Shown piece by piece: positions 38,700 to 47,056 of a DNA stretch of 64,000 nucleotides; position 1 is the stretch's first letter; the number at the start of each line of letters is the position of its first letter. A program made the translations under genes and the position numbers. The stretch spans positions 62,001 to 126,000 of the forward strand of contig NZ_BJKK01000002.1 in assembly GCF_006538325.1 (NCBI RefSeq). Reading direction: 5' to 3'. The stretch is from Alteromonas sp. KUL42 (GTDB lineage Bacteria > Pseudomonadota > Gammaproteobacteria > Enterobacterales > Alteromonadaceae). The notes under the pieces are model-generated. The model was given only the letters and a program-made list of their open reading frames with translations. It did not search any database and had not been told where the DNA came from.

Positions 38700-40946
38700 T
38701 TAATGAACCTTGTACTGTGCAATCAGGTTGTTCATTTTAGTGGTAATCGAGTCCATTCGCTCGCCGTCACCAACCAAAGTGGCTACGCCATCGCGAGTTT
38801 GATGGGTCAAATCTCTCACAAGATTTATGTTATCGTGAATTAACTCGGACGCTTCTGATTGCGCTTTGATGGTTTCATTTAGTGTGGCGTTGACGTCTTT
38901 TACCGAGCTGATGACATCTCGGATGGTGTTAAACGCCATACCTGCAAATTCAATATTTTTCATCGACGATTCTGCTTGGTTTTGACCATGCTGAACCACG
39001 TCTACTGCCGTTTCAGTTTGTGACCGTAGCTTTTCAATGGCACTGCTTATTAACGCGGTTGATTCTTGAGTCTTGATGGCTAGTGCCCGTACTTCTTCTG
39101 CCACTACAGCAAAGCCCCTTCCACTTTCACCAGCTCGAGCCGCTTCTATTGCTGCGTTAAGTGCAAGTAGATTGGTTTGCTCAGCTATTTCACTAATAAT
39201 GCCCGTTGCTTTGCTCACTTCCATTGTGTAAGTGTCCAGTGCTGGCATTATCACAGCGACATCATCGATTACAGCTTTCATGGCGTCTACTGCTTCTTGC
39301 GTCAGTGAGATAATTTCACTGGTTTTACTCATCTCAGACTCCGCACTATTGGATGAATGAGTTACAACATCTGCTTGCTGGTTGATAACGGCTAATTGCT
39401 CACGAAGATGATAAATCGATTGGGTAATTTCTTCTGTACTATGGCCTTGATGAACCAAGCGCTCGAGGGTTTGGTTGCTAAAGGTAATCAAATTAGAAGC
39501 TGTGCTTTTGACATCATCAGAGGTTTGCTGCATTTGAGACATATTAGATGAAAATTGGTCCATCAATCGGTTAAAACTGACAGCGACTTCACCCGCTTCT
39601 GTACCGATTTCTTCTGGTACACGTTTGGATAAATCGCCACTACGAACAATTTCATGCATGGTTTGCATCGTATCTAAGAGGATCGACTTGGCGCCGTGCT
39701 CAGCTACGTTTAATCCGCTGATTTCATGATCCTCACTCACTCTCAGTTGGCCGAAAAGCCTAAGTACCCCGAATAGCATTAAGCCTAAAGTAAATGACCA
39801 AGCAAATACCGAGACAATACCAATTAGTTGGGTAGTCATGTGAGATAACATACTTCCGCTATCGTGACTGTAAAAGGCAGCTGCGAGAGTTCCCCAAGCA
39901 CCAGCAAACCCGTGTACAGGTACTGCGCTAACCGGATCATCCAATTTTAGGGTGTGAAGCATAAATTCCGATGCATAATGGGCTACCAAGCCGCCTACAG
40001 CCCCTATAATCACAGCGCTAGTTAGCTCGACAATATGCGCACTTGCTGTAACTGCTACTAAGCCTCCCAAGACGCCATTCAGTATGCGCTCGATACGAAT
40101 TTGATCACTACTAACGCGTGAGAACATTAGATTGATCATGCCGCCAGCGCATGCGGCAATGACGGTATTCATTAAAACCAAGGGAATTTGATCAGAGGCT
40201 TCTAGTAGACTACCGCCATTAAAACCAAACCAGCCAAACCAAAGTAGAAATACCCCCATTGCTGTGAGTAATAAGTCGTGGCCGTAAATATCATTAACAC
40301 TACCGTCTTTGTTAAAACGTCCCATACGAGGACCTAAGACAATTACGCCAGCGAGGGCCACCCATGCGCCGACTGAATGCACAACGGTGGACCCTGCAAA
40401 ATCAATGAATCCCATTTGTGCGAGCCAACCGTCGCTATTCCAAGTCCAATGCCCTACTAGAGGATAAATAAAAGTTGCACAAACAAAGGCGACAACTAAG
40501 TAACTACTGAATTGCATACGCTCAGCAACGGCACCGGAAACAATTGTAGCAATAGTACCTGCAAACATGGCTTGAAAGAGGAAAAACATTATATCGTAAG
40601 GCTCGATGACGCCTTTCAAACTAAAGCCTGAAGTTCCAATAAATCCGTTCCAACTATCACCAAACATTAAGGCATAGCCAACAAACGCAAAGCCTAAAAC
40701 AGCTATCATCATGTCAGAGACGTTCTTAATGGCTACGTTTAACGTGTTCTTTTTACGAACGCAACCAGTCTCGAGAAAGCAAAAGCCCGCTTGCATGATA
40801 AAGACGAGTGCCGAGCAAATGGCTAACCAAATGATGTCTACATTACCAAAAAGTGCGTCGAGATCTTTCGACGTGTTTGCCATAGCTTTGAAAGGAAGGA
40901 GAGGAGTGACAATAGCTACAGCATTTAATCGATTTAACAAACGCAT
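38700..40946 (-). CDS. Ammonium transporter-chemoreceptor fusion (Amt-HAMP-MCP)
   Basis: A 748-residue fusion. Residues about 25-420 are an Amt/Mep ammonium channel with about 11 helices ([22 protein letters not shown]; both pore histidines in [13 protein letters not shown] and [13 protein letters not shown]). A HAMP-like linker follows (about 440-500, [14 protein letters not shown]). The C-terminus is a methyl-accepting signalling domain with hairpin tip [37 protein letters not shown]. It probably senses, and perhaps transports, ammonium and signals to CheA/CheW. ATG 40946 with GGAAG upstream was preferred to an upstream start at 41000. It is followed by other receptor genes on the same strand. 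Confidence 0.88.
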   Translation of the reverse strand: MRLLNRLNAVAIVTPLLPFKAMANTSKDLDALFGNVDIIWLAICSALVFIMQAGFCFLETGCVRKKNTLNVAIKNVSDMMIAVLGFAFVGYALMFGDSWNGFIGTSGFSLKGVIEPYDIMFFLFQAMFAGTIATIVSGAVAERMQFSSYLVVAFVCATFIYPLVGHWTWNSDGWLAQMGFIDFAGSTVVHSVGAWVALAGVIVLGPRMGRFNKDGSVNDIYGHDLLLTAMGVFLLWFGWFGFNGGSLLEASDQIPLVLMNTVIAACAGGMINLMFSRVSSDQIRIERILNGVLGGLVAVTASAHIVELTSAVIIGAVGGLVAHYASEFMLHTLKLDDPVSAVPVHGFAGAWGTLAAAFYSHDSGSMLSHMTTQLIGIVSVFAWSFTLGLMLFGVLRLFGQLRVSEDHEISGLNVAEHGAKSILLDTMQTMHEIVRSGDLSKRVPEEIGTEAGEVAVSFNRLMDQFSSNMSQMQQTSDDVKSTASNLITFSNQTLERLVHQGHSTEEITQSIYHLREQLAVINQQADVVTHSSNSAESEMSKTSEIISLTQEAVDAMKAVIDDVAVIMPALDTYTMEVSKATGIISEIAEQTNLLALNAAIEAARAGESGRGFAVVAEEVRALAIKTQESTALISSAIEKLRSQTETAVDVVQHGQNQAESSMKNIEFAGMAFNTIRDVISSVKDVNATLNETIKAQSEASELIHDNINLVRDLTHQTRDGVATLVGDGERMDSITTKMNNLIAQYKVH

Positions 40947-41237
40947 AATACAACTTCCGATTATTTTATGAACATCTATTAAAACGATGAAAAAGGGCAC
41001 TTGTAAATGAACAATAAAGTTAACCTAGTGTTAACTTTTTGATCGTAACATGTCTAGTAGTAAGTAGCTGCTTATCTGTTTGTTTTTAGGTGTATTTTTG
41101 TTTTTTGAAGTGGTAGGATTTTGTACGGCAGTGCAGGTTTAGTCTAAAGTATAAGATTCTTATTTGAGAGAAAGTAACTAGTTCTAGTTGGAAGACAGTA
41201 GCGCTTTAGATATCACTTTAGTGTGTGGTATTACGAA

Positions 41238-42074
41238 TCAGGCGACAGAGAGCGTAAGTCGTTGAATCGTGCTATCTAAAAGCGTGTTCAATTGTTCCAT
41301 TGCTTTACTGGCTTGCACAAAGTATGTATCGCTATTTAAAGTAACTTTGTCTTTGGCGATGAATTCTTGTTGAATGGTGTGAATCAATTCGTCGCAAAAC
41401 ACCTGTGCTTGTGAGATTTCATTCGAAACTAAATTACCAGAGCATTGCGCAAGTTGATAGAGAGCTTGTGAAGACAATTGACCAATTTTGGCATGCAAGT
41501 AACCCAATTTAACTTTGTCTATTTGAGAGCTCACACCTGATGTGGATACAGCCATACCTACCGCTCTCGCTTGTCCAATGAACTCAACTGCCATAGGCAA
41601 TTCACGCCATAGGAATTTGAAATGGTTAAAACTCATAGGTAGCACACGATTTTGTTGCCACGCTTCAGTGATATCCTCAAATAGGTACAACAAATTCTCT
41701 ATTAAAGCAGTGTGTTGTTTAAAGCTATCTACAACTTTGAGCGAAAAGGCATTATTCTCTAATCGTTGCCAATGATCTATGTAGGCATTCCAACGTTGAT
41801 TTGTGTTTAGACTTTTCACTTCGCTAAGAGAACTTTTAAGCTGATTTATGTCATTTCTCAAGGTGATGATTGCGGGTTTCACTTCTTCATTACCTTGTAG
41901 AAAACTGGCACTTAACCCTCTGTGTTTTTGAGAATTACTAATTAATTGGTTAAGAGTACCAATAACGTTGAAAGCCTCCACTTGCTGCTTTTTATTCTCT
42001 TTTCTATTTTTCCAAGTGCTGAGAAACACTATCAAAAAAATAATTAGTCCAATCAACCCAAAACTGACAATCAT
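41238..42074 (-). CDS. Membrane-anchored NIT-like sensor protein
   Basis: A 278-residue protein with one N-terminal membrane helix (2-21), then a helical domain with [21 protein letters not shown] (near 48-68), resembling the nitrate/nitrite-sensing (NIT) domain in which an Arg near this place contacts the ligand. No output domain follows. Its ATG overlaps the stop of the upstream chemoreceptor gene in ATGA, so the two are made together and may form a two-chain receptor. The ligand is a guess from weak similarity. Confidence 0.6.
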   Translation of the reverse strand: MIVSFGLIGLIIFLIVFLSTWKNRKENKKQQVEAFNVIGTLNQLISNSQKHRGLSASFLQGNEEVKPAIITLRNDINQLKSSLSEVKSLNTNQRWNAYIDHWQRLENNAFSLKVVDSFKQHTALIENLLYLFEDITEAWQQNRVLPMSFNHFKFLWRELPMAVEFIGQARAVGMAVSTSGVSSQIDKVKLGYLHAKIGQLSSQALYQLAQCSGNLVSNEISQAQVFCDELIHTIQQEFIAKDKVTLNSDTYFVQASKAMEQLNTLLDSTIQRLTLSVA

Positions 42075-43237
42075 GCAATTTCCTTATTCGTCCCTGTAAT
42101 ACTCATTAGATACTCTGCTACTTTGGTAGTTTGTTCTGCGATCCTTGCATTTTCTGCCGCAGTCTCGACTACTCGCTCAATACTTTTGGCGATTTCTTCT
42201 GTAGCTATTGATTGCTGCGATGTATTCGCTGACACCGTTAACACTTGTTTTTGCACGTCATCGGACTCAGCATGAATAGCTGAAAGCTTATCAGAGGCAT
42301 CCGTGGCTTTTTCCAAACATGTTACTGCTTGCTGTTGTACGAGGTCTAAGTTTTGGCTCACCGTGTCATTCTCTAACGTTAGTGCTTTGATACTTTTGTT
42401 TATTCGTTCGGCACATTGGTTACTTTCTTCCGCAAGATGGCGTACTTCCTCTGCAACTACTGCGAATCCCCTTCCCATTTCACCGGCGCGTGCAGCTTCA
42501 ATGGAGGCGTTGAGTGCCAATAGGTTGGTTTGTTCCGCGATAGATTGTATTGATGAAGTTAAAGACAGTACTTCCGCAGTTTGTTGGCGTAGACTGCTCA
42601 TGGCTGTTTGCGTATCAGAAAGTTCAATGGTAATCGTTTCAACTTCTTTTGATAAGGCAACTACGTCGTGATGTCCTTGGCTGGCTAGCTCACTGGCTTT
42701 GTTGGACGCCTCATTAGCTTGTTTTATTTTATGGGCGACTTCTGCGAGAGATTGTGTCATTTCACTCACCGCTGCTGCTGTTGTCGTTGTAGCATTCGAT
42801 TGTGAATGCACATTGGCCGAAACATCTGAAGCCGACTTAATTACCTGCTCGCAGGAATAGCTTATTTCAGAAAGTACTTCCGCTAATTTATCGCGCTCTC
42901 TCGTCAGTTCTCTAATCGCGTTGACAATTGAGATCACGTGTTCAGGTAATACGTCAGAATTAATAGCTAGGCTTCGATAATCCTTACGCTCAGTAGAAAT
43001 TAGTTTTAGAGTATCATCGAGGGATACTATTGAGTCAGTAACCAATACCGCATGGGAAATGAAACACCATATGGATAGAAGCGCTACTATTAACGCTAAG
43101 TAAAAGAGGTTTAATATTATTAATCCGCCCGCCGTAATGATCAAAACGAGAGCAACAAACGTCAATTGGTATGAGGCACTACGGTAATGCTTAGCACTGA
43201 AGAAAAGGTGCCCAGGTAAAAATAGAAGGTTTTTCAT
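42071..43237 (-). CDS. Methyl-accepting chemotaxis protein without a sensor domain
   Basis: A 388-residue receptor: two close membrane helices (about 22-45 and 46-66) with almost no periplasmic loop, a short linker, and a signalling domain with tip [39 protein letters not shown] (near 235-273). Lacking a visible ligand domain, it may receive input from the NIT-like protein encoded 4 nt downstream in overlap. ATG 43237. Confidence 0.85.
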   Translation of the reverse strand: MKNLLFLPGHLFFSAKHYRSASYQLTFVALVLIITAGGLIILNLFYLALIVALLSIWCFISHAVLVTDSIVSLDDTLKLISTERKDYRSLAINSDVLPEHVISIVNAIRELTRERDKLAEVLSEISYSCEQVIKSASDVSANVHSQSNATTTTAAAVSEMTQSLAEVAHKIKQANEASNKASELASQGHHDVVALSKEVETITIELSDTQTAMSSLRQQTAEVLSLTSSIQSIAEQTNLLALNASIEAARAGEMGRGFAVVAEEVRHLAEESNQCAERINKSIKALTLENDTVSQNLDLVQQQAVTCLEKATDASDKLSAIHAESDDVQKQVLTVSANTSQQSIATEEIAKSIERVVETAAENARIAEQTTKVAEYLMSITGTNKEIA

Positions 43238-43563
43238 GGGTTTCCCTAACCTACATGAAAAGAGTACGGTTTTAGTGAAAAAGCAATTTATGCGCCATGG
43301 TCGTGATACGTGAAAATTGCTTTATAACCTAGATAGTTACCATTTTTGTTACGAAATTAATCAAATGAAGTGAGCTGTTACGCATCAAAATGATGCGAGC
43401 TCGATACTATTTTTGCACAATTATTGTTCATCTTGAATATAACGGTTTTATAAGCACTAACGAAAAATAAGTTGCATAAAATATGCACTGGTAGATGATT
43501 TGTTGACCAGTTTAGTGTTAGTGTTTCATGCAAAGTAAAAATAGTAATTATGGTCACCCCACA
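43238..43563. other. Divergent gap upstream of the MCP and PEP-CTERM-like genes
   Basis: It holds an inverted repeat AAAGCAATTT (43280-43289) / AAATTGCTTT (43314-43323) with 24-nt spacing upstream of the receptor gene, and a small hairpin GCATC-AAAAT-GATGC near 43383-43397. No gene or clear promoter could be assigned. Confidence 0.4.
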
Positions 43564-44154
43564 ATGAAACACATACGTCTATTTCTAGTTTCACTAATTG
43601 TTTTAAGTGTTACTCCCCTATGCCAAGCCGCTTTAGTAAAGTTTGAATATTACGGACTGCACCCAACTTTCTATGGTGAAGAAAATGGTGTTGAAGATTA
43701 CGGCGCAGAAACAATCGTAAGATTTTATGCTGAACTAGATGACATCGCAGACAATACCGTTTCCCAACTTTCCCAAATGTTGTTTTTTAATTTCGAGTCT
43801 TTTACTGCAGATATAATAACCCAAGGTATTATACACAGTGTTGATTTATCGAACTTAACAGGTACTGGTGGAATAGTAGTAGAAAGAATCGGTAATGATA
43901 TTTCAGTGCTAGCAGGGTTTGGACTGTTGGGAGAAACTGATTTGGGTGGAGTGATTTTTTTTGATGAAGAGCTCTATGAAGGAAGTATAGTTTATTATGA
44001 CGATGATTTAGAGGGTAAAATGGCAGGGGTTTATGGAACTGCGTTAGGAAGCTTCACTGTCGATATTATTCCTACGTCTGGACCCTCTGCATTTTTATTA
44101 CTAATGCTTGGAGCTGGCGCGATCTTATTTAGATTAAGGCGCAGCGAAAATTAA
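43564..44154 (+). CDS. PEP-CTERM-like sorted exported protein
   Basis: About 196 residues from ATG 43564 (MKHIRLFLVSLIVLS..CQA signal peptide); ATG 43528 would add 12 residues and neither has a strong ribosome site. The mature part is acidic and beta-rich (VKFEYYGLHPTFYGEENGVEDYGAETIVRFYAELDD). The C-terminus, TSGPSAFLLLMLGAGAILFRLRRSEN, has the layout of a PEP-CTERM sorting tail: short Pro motif, membrane helix, Arg cluster. The motif reads SGPS instead of PEP. Likely a surface or extracellular matrix protein processed by an exosortase encoded elsewhere. Confidence 0.65.
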   Translation: MKHIRLFLVSLIVLSVTPLCQAALVKFEYYGLHPTFYGEENGVEDYGAETIVRFYAELDDIADNTVSQLSQMLFFNFESFTADIITQGIIHSVDLSNLTGTGGIVVERIGNDISVLAGFGLLGETDLGGVIFFDEELYEGSIVYYDDDLEGKMAGVYGTALGSFTVDIIPTSGPSAFLLLMLGAGAILFRLRRSEN

Positions 44155-44568
44155 CGCGAAATAAAAAAGCTCTTTGTGACAAGAGTTATTATTAATAATG
44201 TAAAAGGTGAGAGGCTTGTACGTTTGAAGGCTGACCAATCAGACTATCTTATATCCCTTTTTCAATAAGCTTTTCTTCAAAAACCTTACTGTAAATAATG
44301 CACAGAGCAGTTGACACAATAACTCTTGCTTCTAATGTTGATTTAGCCAACTACTCGTCCATTCGTAACATATTTACTAACATTTCTTTTCAGCTTTGGA
44401 CTTGTGCAAAATATAAAAAGCAGGAATGCTGTAATAAAAATGATTTTTAAAAGACTGAACATGTAAGTCATAGAGTGTTGGCTAAAAGCGCACGCTTGAA
44501 AACACACTCAATCAGAACAAAACCAAAAATAACATTGATAAGTTAGACATAACAAAGAGGGAAGGGGA
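44155..44568. other. Gap upstream of natA
   Basis: AT-rich, no convincing ORF. A possible promoter TTGACA-N16-TAATGT lies near 44313-44340 but far from natA. Nothing else was recognised. Confidence 0.3.
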
Positions 44569-45375
44569 ATGATTGAAATATCAGGTCTCGCCAAACGCTT
44601 TGAGGTGGAAAACCCCAAAAAGCTCAGTGAGCAAGAAAAGAAAGATCCCAGACTTAAAGGGCGCTATTTCCAATCGGTAAGAGACGTGTCTTTTTCTTGT
44701 GAAAAAGGCCAAGTATTAGGTTTGCTTGGCCCAAATGGTGCAGGAAAAACCACCACGCTACGTATGCTTTCAACGGCACTTCGCCCCGATAGTGGCAAAG
44801 TAATTATTGATGGCGAAGATGTTCTCGCTAATCCTAATATTGCACGTAAAAAAATTGGCTTTCTATCAAGTTCTACAGGTCTTTACGGACGTTTAAGCGG
44901 GAGAGAAAACATAAGCTACTTCGGCGAGCTTCATGGATTGTCGAAAGCCATTATTAATGCGCGCATTGAAGAGATGGCGGATTTGCTCGACATGCAACAC
45001 TTCCTAGACAGAAGGGCAGAGAACTTTTCTTCGGGCATGAAGCAAAAGGTATCTATTGCTCGTGCTGTTATTCATGACCCAGCCTTAGTGGTACTAGATG
45101 AACCTACTACAGGGCTCGATATCATGGCCACCAGTACGGTCATGGAATTTATCCAGCGACTGAAAGATAAGGGAACCCCTGTTATTTTTTCTACTCATCA
45201 CCTTGATGAGGTTCAGGCGCTGTGTGACAAAGTCACAGTTATAAACCAAGGTGAAACCGTGTTTAATGATTCATTAGAAGCGTTTAGCGCACTCTCTGGT
45301 GGTCATATGCACCAAAGCTTTTTGAAAACACTATCACTTGATGTCGAGGAGAAGAGCAATGTGGTTAATCTTTAA
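44569..45375 (+). CDS. ABC transporter ATPase, NatA type
   Basis: A 268-residue ABC ATPase: Walker A GPNGAGKTTTLRML (near 54-67), signature NFSSGMKQKVSIARA (near 152-166), Walker B ALVVLDEPTTGLD and H-loop THHLDEV. The insertion ENPKKLSEQEKKDPRLKGRYFQSVRDVSF before Walker A is typical of NatA-like exporters. It overlaps the permease gene by 17 nt and forms an exporter with it. NatAB of Bacillus extrudes sodium, and the substrate here is inferred. AAGGGGA precedes ATG. Confidence 0.82.
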   Translation: MIEISGLAKRFEVENPKKLSEQEKKDPRLKGRYFQSVRDVSFSCEKGQVLGLLGPNGAGKTTTLRMLSTALRPDSGKVIIDGEDVLANPNIARKKIGFLSSSTGLYGRLSGRENISYFGELHGLSKAIINARIEEMADLLDMQHFLDRRAENFSSGMKQKVSIARAVIHDPALVVLDEPTTGLDIMATSTVMEFIQRLKDKGTPVIFSTHHLDEVQALCDKVTVINQGETVFNDSLEAFSALSGGHMHQSFLKTLSLDVEEKSNVVNL

Positions 45376-46555
45376 AAAGGAATTCAAAGAGCTCCTACGG
45401 GATAGAAAAACCATTATATTCATGATTGGTTTACCGCTGCTTTTGTTCCCTGCCATGTTCGGCGTTGCATTTTTCTTTATGAGTTCTGCGGCAGACAAAG
45501 CTGAAAACGAAGTGCTTAAGTACGCCATTGTAGGTGAGGCGTTTGCGCCTAATATTGTTCAATCTTTTAGTGATGCATCTGATAAATTCGAATCCGTTGA
45601 TATTGGCGATGAAGCGGATTATGCGAAGCTCATAAAGAATGAAACCCTTGATTTCGTGTTGGTGATCCCTGAGACCTTTAATAGTGACGTGCTAGCGTCA
45701 GGACAACATAGCCTAGAGTTATACCTTAATGATGCGGGTTTGAATAAAGTCGTTGGTCGGGTTTCAAAAATAATCGATGAGTATTCTAACGCATTTCAAA
45801 AAGAAGCGTTCACTCAGCTTAATTTGAACGAGACACAACAAACTGCTTTGCTGAAACCCATTGAAATTGTCAAAAATAATGTGGCAGACGACCGAGAGGT
45901 GTGGGGTGAGCGTTTAGGTGGTATGTTGCCTTATTTTATTTTTATATTGTGTTTGCAAGGTGCAATGGCACCGGCCGCCGATTTGGGCGCAGGCGAAAAG
46001 GAACGCGGCACATTAGAAACTCTGCTAATTTCCCCTATGGATCGCTACAAATTGGTGCTGGGTAAGTTCGTTACTATCTGCATGGCGGGTATCATAACGG
46101 CACTCATTACGGTGTCTTCCATGGCGATATGGGGGTTAATACTTTCTCAAGGTATGGCAGTGGAATTTGTTGTTGAAGTAATGTCGATGATTGGTATTGT
46201 CGATTTTATTTTGATTTTCTTGATGCTAGTGCCCGTTGTAGCCGTGTTTGCCGCTGTGCTGCTGTCGCTTTCTATTTATGCACGTTCATTTAAGGAAGCG
46301 CAGAGCTACATGGGATCATTGATCATGGTAGTTATCTTCCCTGTTTTAATTGCGATGATGCCGGGTGTAGAGCTAAAAGGTGGCTGGGTGTGGGTGCCGC
46401 TAACTAATGTCGCGTTAGCAATGAAAGAGTTGTTTAAAGGTACTATGGACTACTTTGCATTGTTTGGTATTTTTACGTCCACAGCAGTGATTGCTGTTGC
46501 ACTTATCATGTTCTGTATACATTGGTTCAACAAAGAGAAAGTTTTGTTTAGATAA
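45359..46555 (+). CDS. ABC exporter permease, NatB type
   Basis: A 398-residue ABC-2 family permease. N-terminal helix (about 20-42, TIIFMIGLPLLLFPAMFGVAFFFM), a periplasmic domain (about 45-185), then five or six helices (about 190-395) with the ABC-2 feature GAGEKERGTLETLLISPMDRYKLVLGKF near 217-244. ATG 45359 with GAGGAG upstream was chosen; a frame from 45338 is longer. Pairs with the NatA-like ATPase. Confidence 0.82.
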   Translation: MWLIFKKEFKELLRDRKTIIFMIGLPLLLFPAMFGVAFFFMSSAADKAENEVLKYAIVGEAFAPNIVQSFSDASDKFESVDIGDEADYAKLIKNETLDFVLVIPETFNSDVLASGQHSLELYLNDAGLNKVVGRVSKIIDEYSNAFQKEAFTQLNLNETQQTALLKPIEIVKNNVADDREVWGERLGGMLPYFIFILCLQGAMAPAADLGAGEKERGTLETLLISPMDRYKLVLGKFVTICMAGIITALITVSSMAIWGLILSQGMAVEFVVEVMSMIGIVDFILIFLMLVPVVAVFAAVLLSLSIYARSFKEAQSYMGSLIMVVIFPVLIAMMPGVELKGGWVWVPLTNVALAMKELFKGTMDYFALFGIFTSTAVIAVALIMFCIHWFNKEKVLFR

Positions 46556-46643
46556 AGATGTGTATAGCGCTTAGCGCGAGGCATTCGTATGTTTTTTTAA
46601 TTCATACATTGACTAAGCCGAACGAAAAAGACATTGAGAAAAA

Positions 46644-46666
46644 GCTCGCTACGGCGAGCGTTTTTT
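46644..46666 (+). terminator. Terminator after natAB
   Basis: Stem GCTCGC (46644-46649) / GCGAGC (46654-46659), loop TACG, then G and six T. Confidence 0.75.
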
Positions 46667-46738
46667 ATTGTCTTTTCCCATTTCATCAATAGTAATAAGG
46701 TCTATGTATTGAGCCGTATATGGTGATTGCTTGTCGCT

Positions 46739-47056
46739 CTAAACTTCAAAGTCTATACGCTTAATAATACCTTCCCATCCAGGGGGGATTTTTCCTTGAA
46801 GTACGTATGAGTAAGCGAGCAACTCAGCAATCACATAATAAAGCGATTCTGGAATATCTTGGCCAACATCTAAAGTGGCGAGAACTTCACTGAGGTAAGG
46901 ATCTTCGTGAATTAAAATACCCGTTTCTTGAGCCATTGCTATAATGGCTTCTGCAAGATCGCCATAGCCTTTAGACACAACTTTCGGTGTGTTTTTCTTA
47001 TCACCGCCTTCATATTTAAGACCGATGGCGCGTTTGGCTTTTTGAGAATTTGTCAT
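46739..47056 (-). CDS. FlhB-like C-terminal domain protein
   Basis: A 105-residue protein equal to the cytoplasmic C-terminal domain of the flagellar export switch FlhB, without its membrane part. Features: AIGLKYEGGDKKNTPKVVSKGYGDLAEAI, IHEDPYLSEVLATLDVGQDIPESLYYVIAELLAYSYVLQGK. The self-cleaving NPTH motif is absent, since the domain starts just after that point. It overlaps the FliK-like gene by 4 nt, and FliK is the known partner of FlhB. Such stand-alone genes are seen beside ccm genes in relatives; their role is unclear. Confidence 0.82.
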   Translation of the reverse strand: MTNSQKAKRAIGLKYEGGDKKNTPKVVSKGYGDLAEAIIAMAQETGILIHEDPYLSEVLATLDVGQDIPESLYYVIAELLAYSYVLQGKIPPGWEGIIKRIDFEV

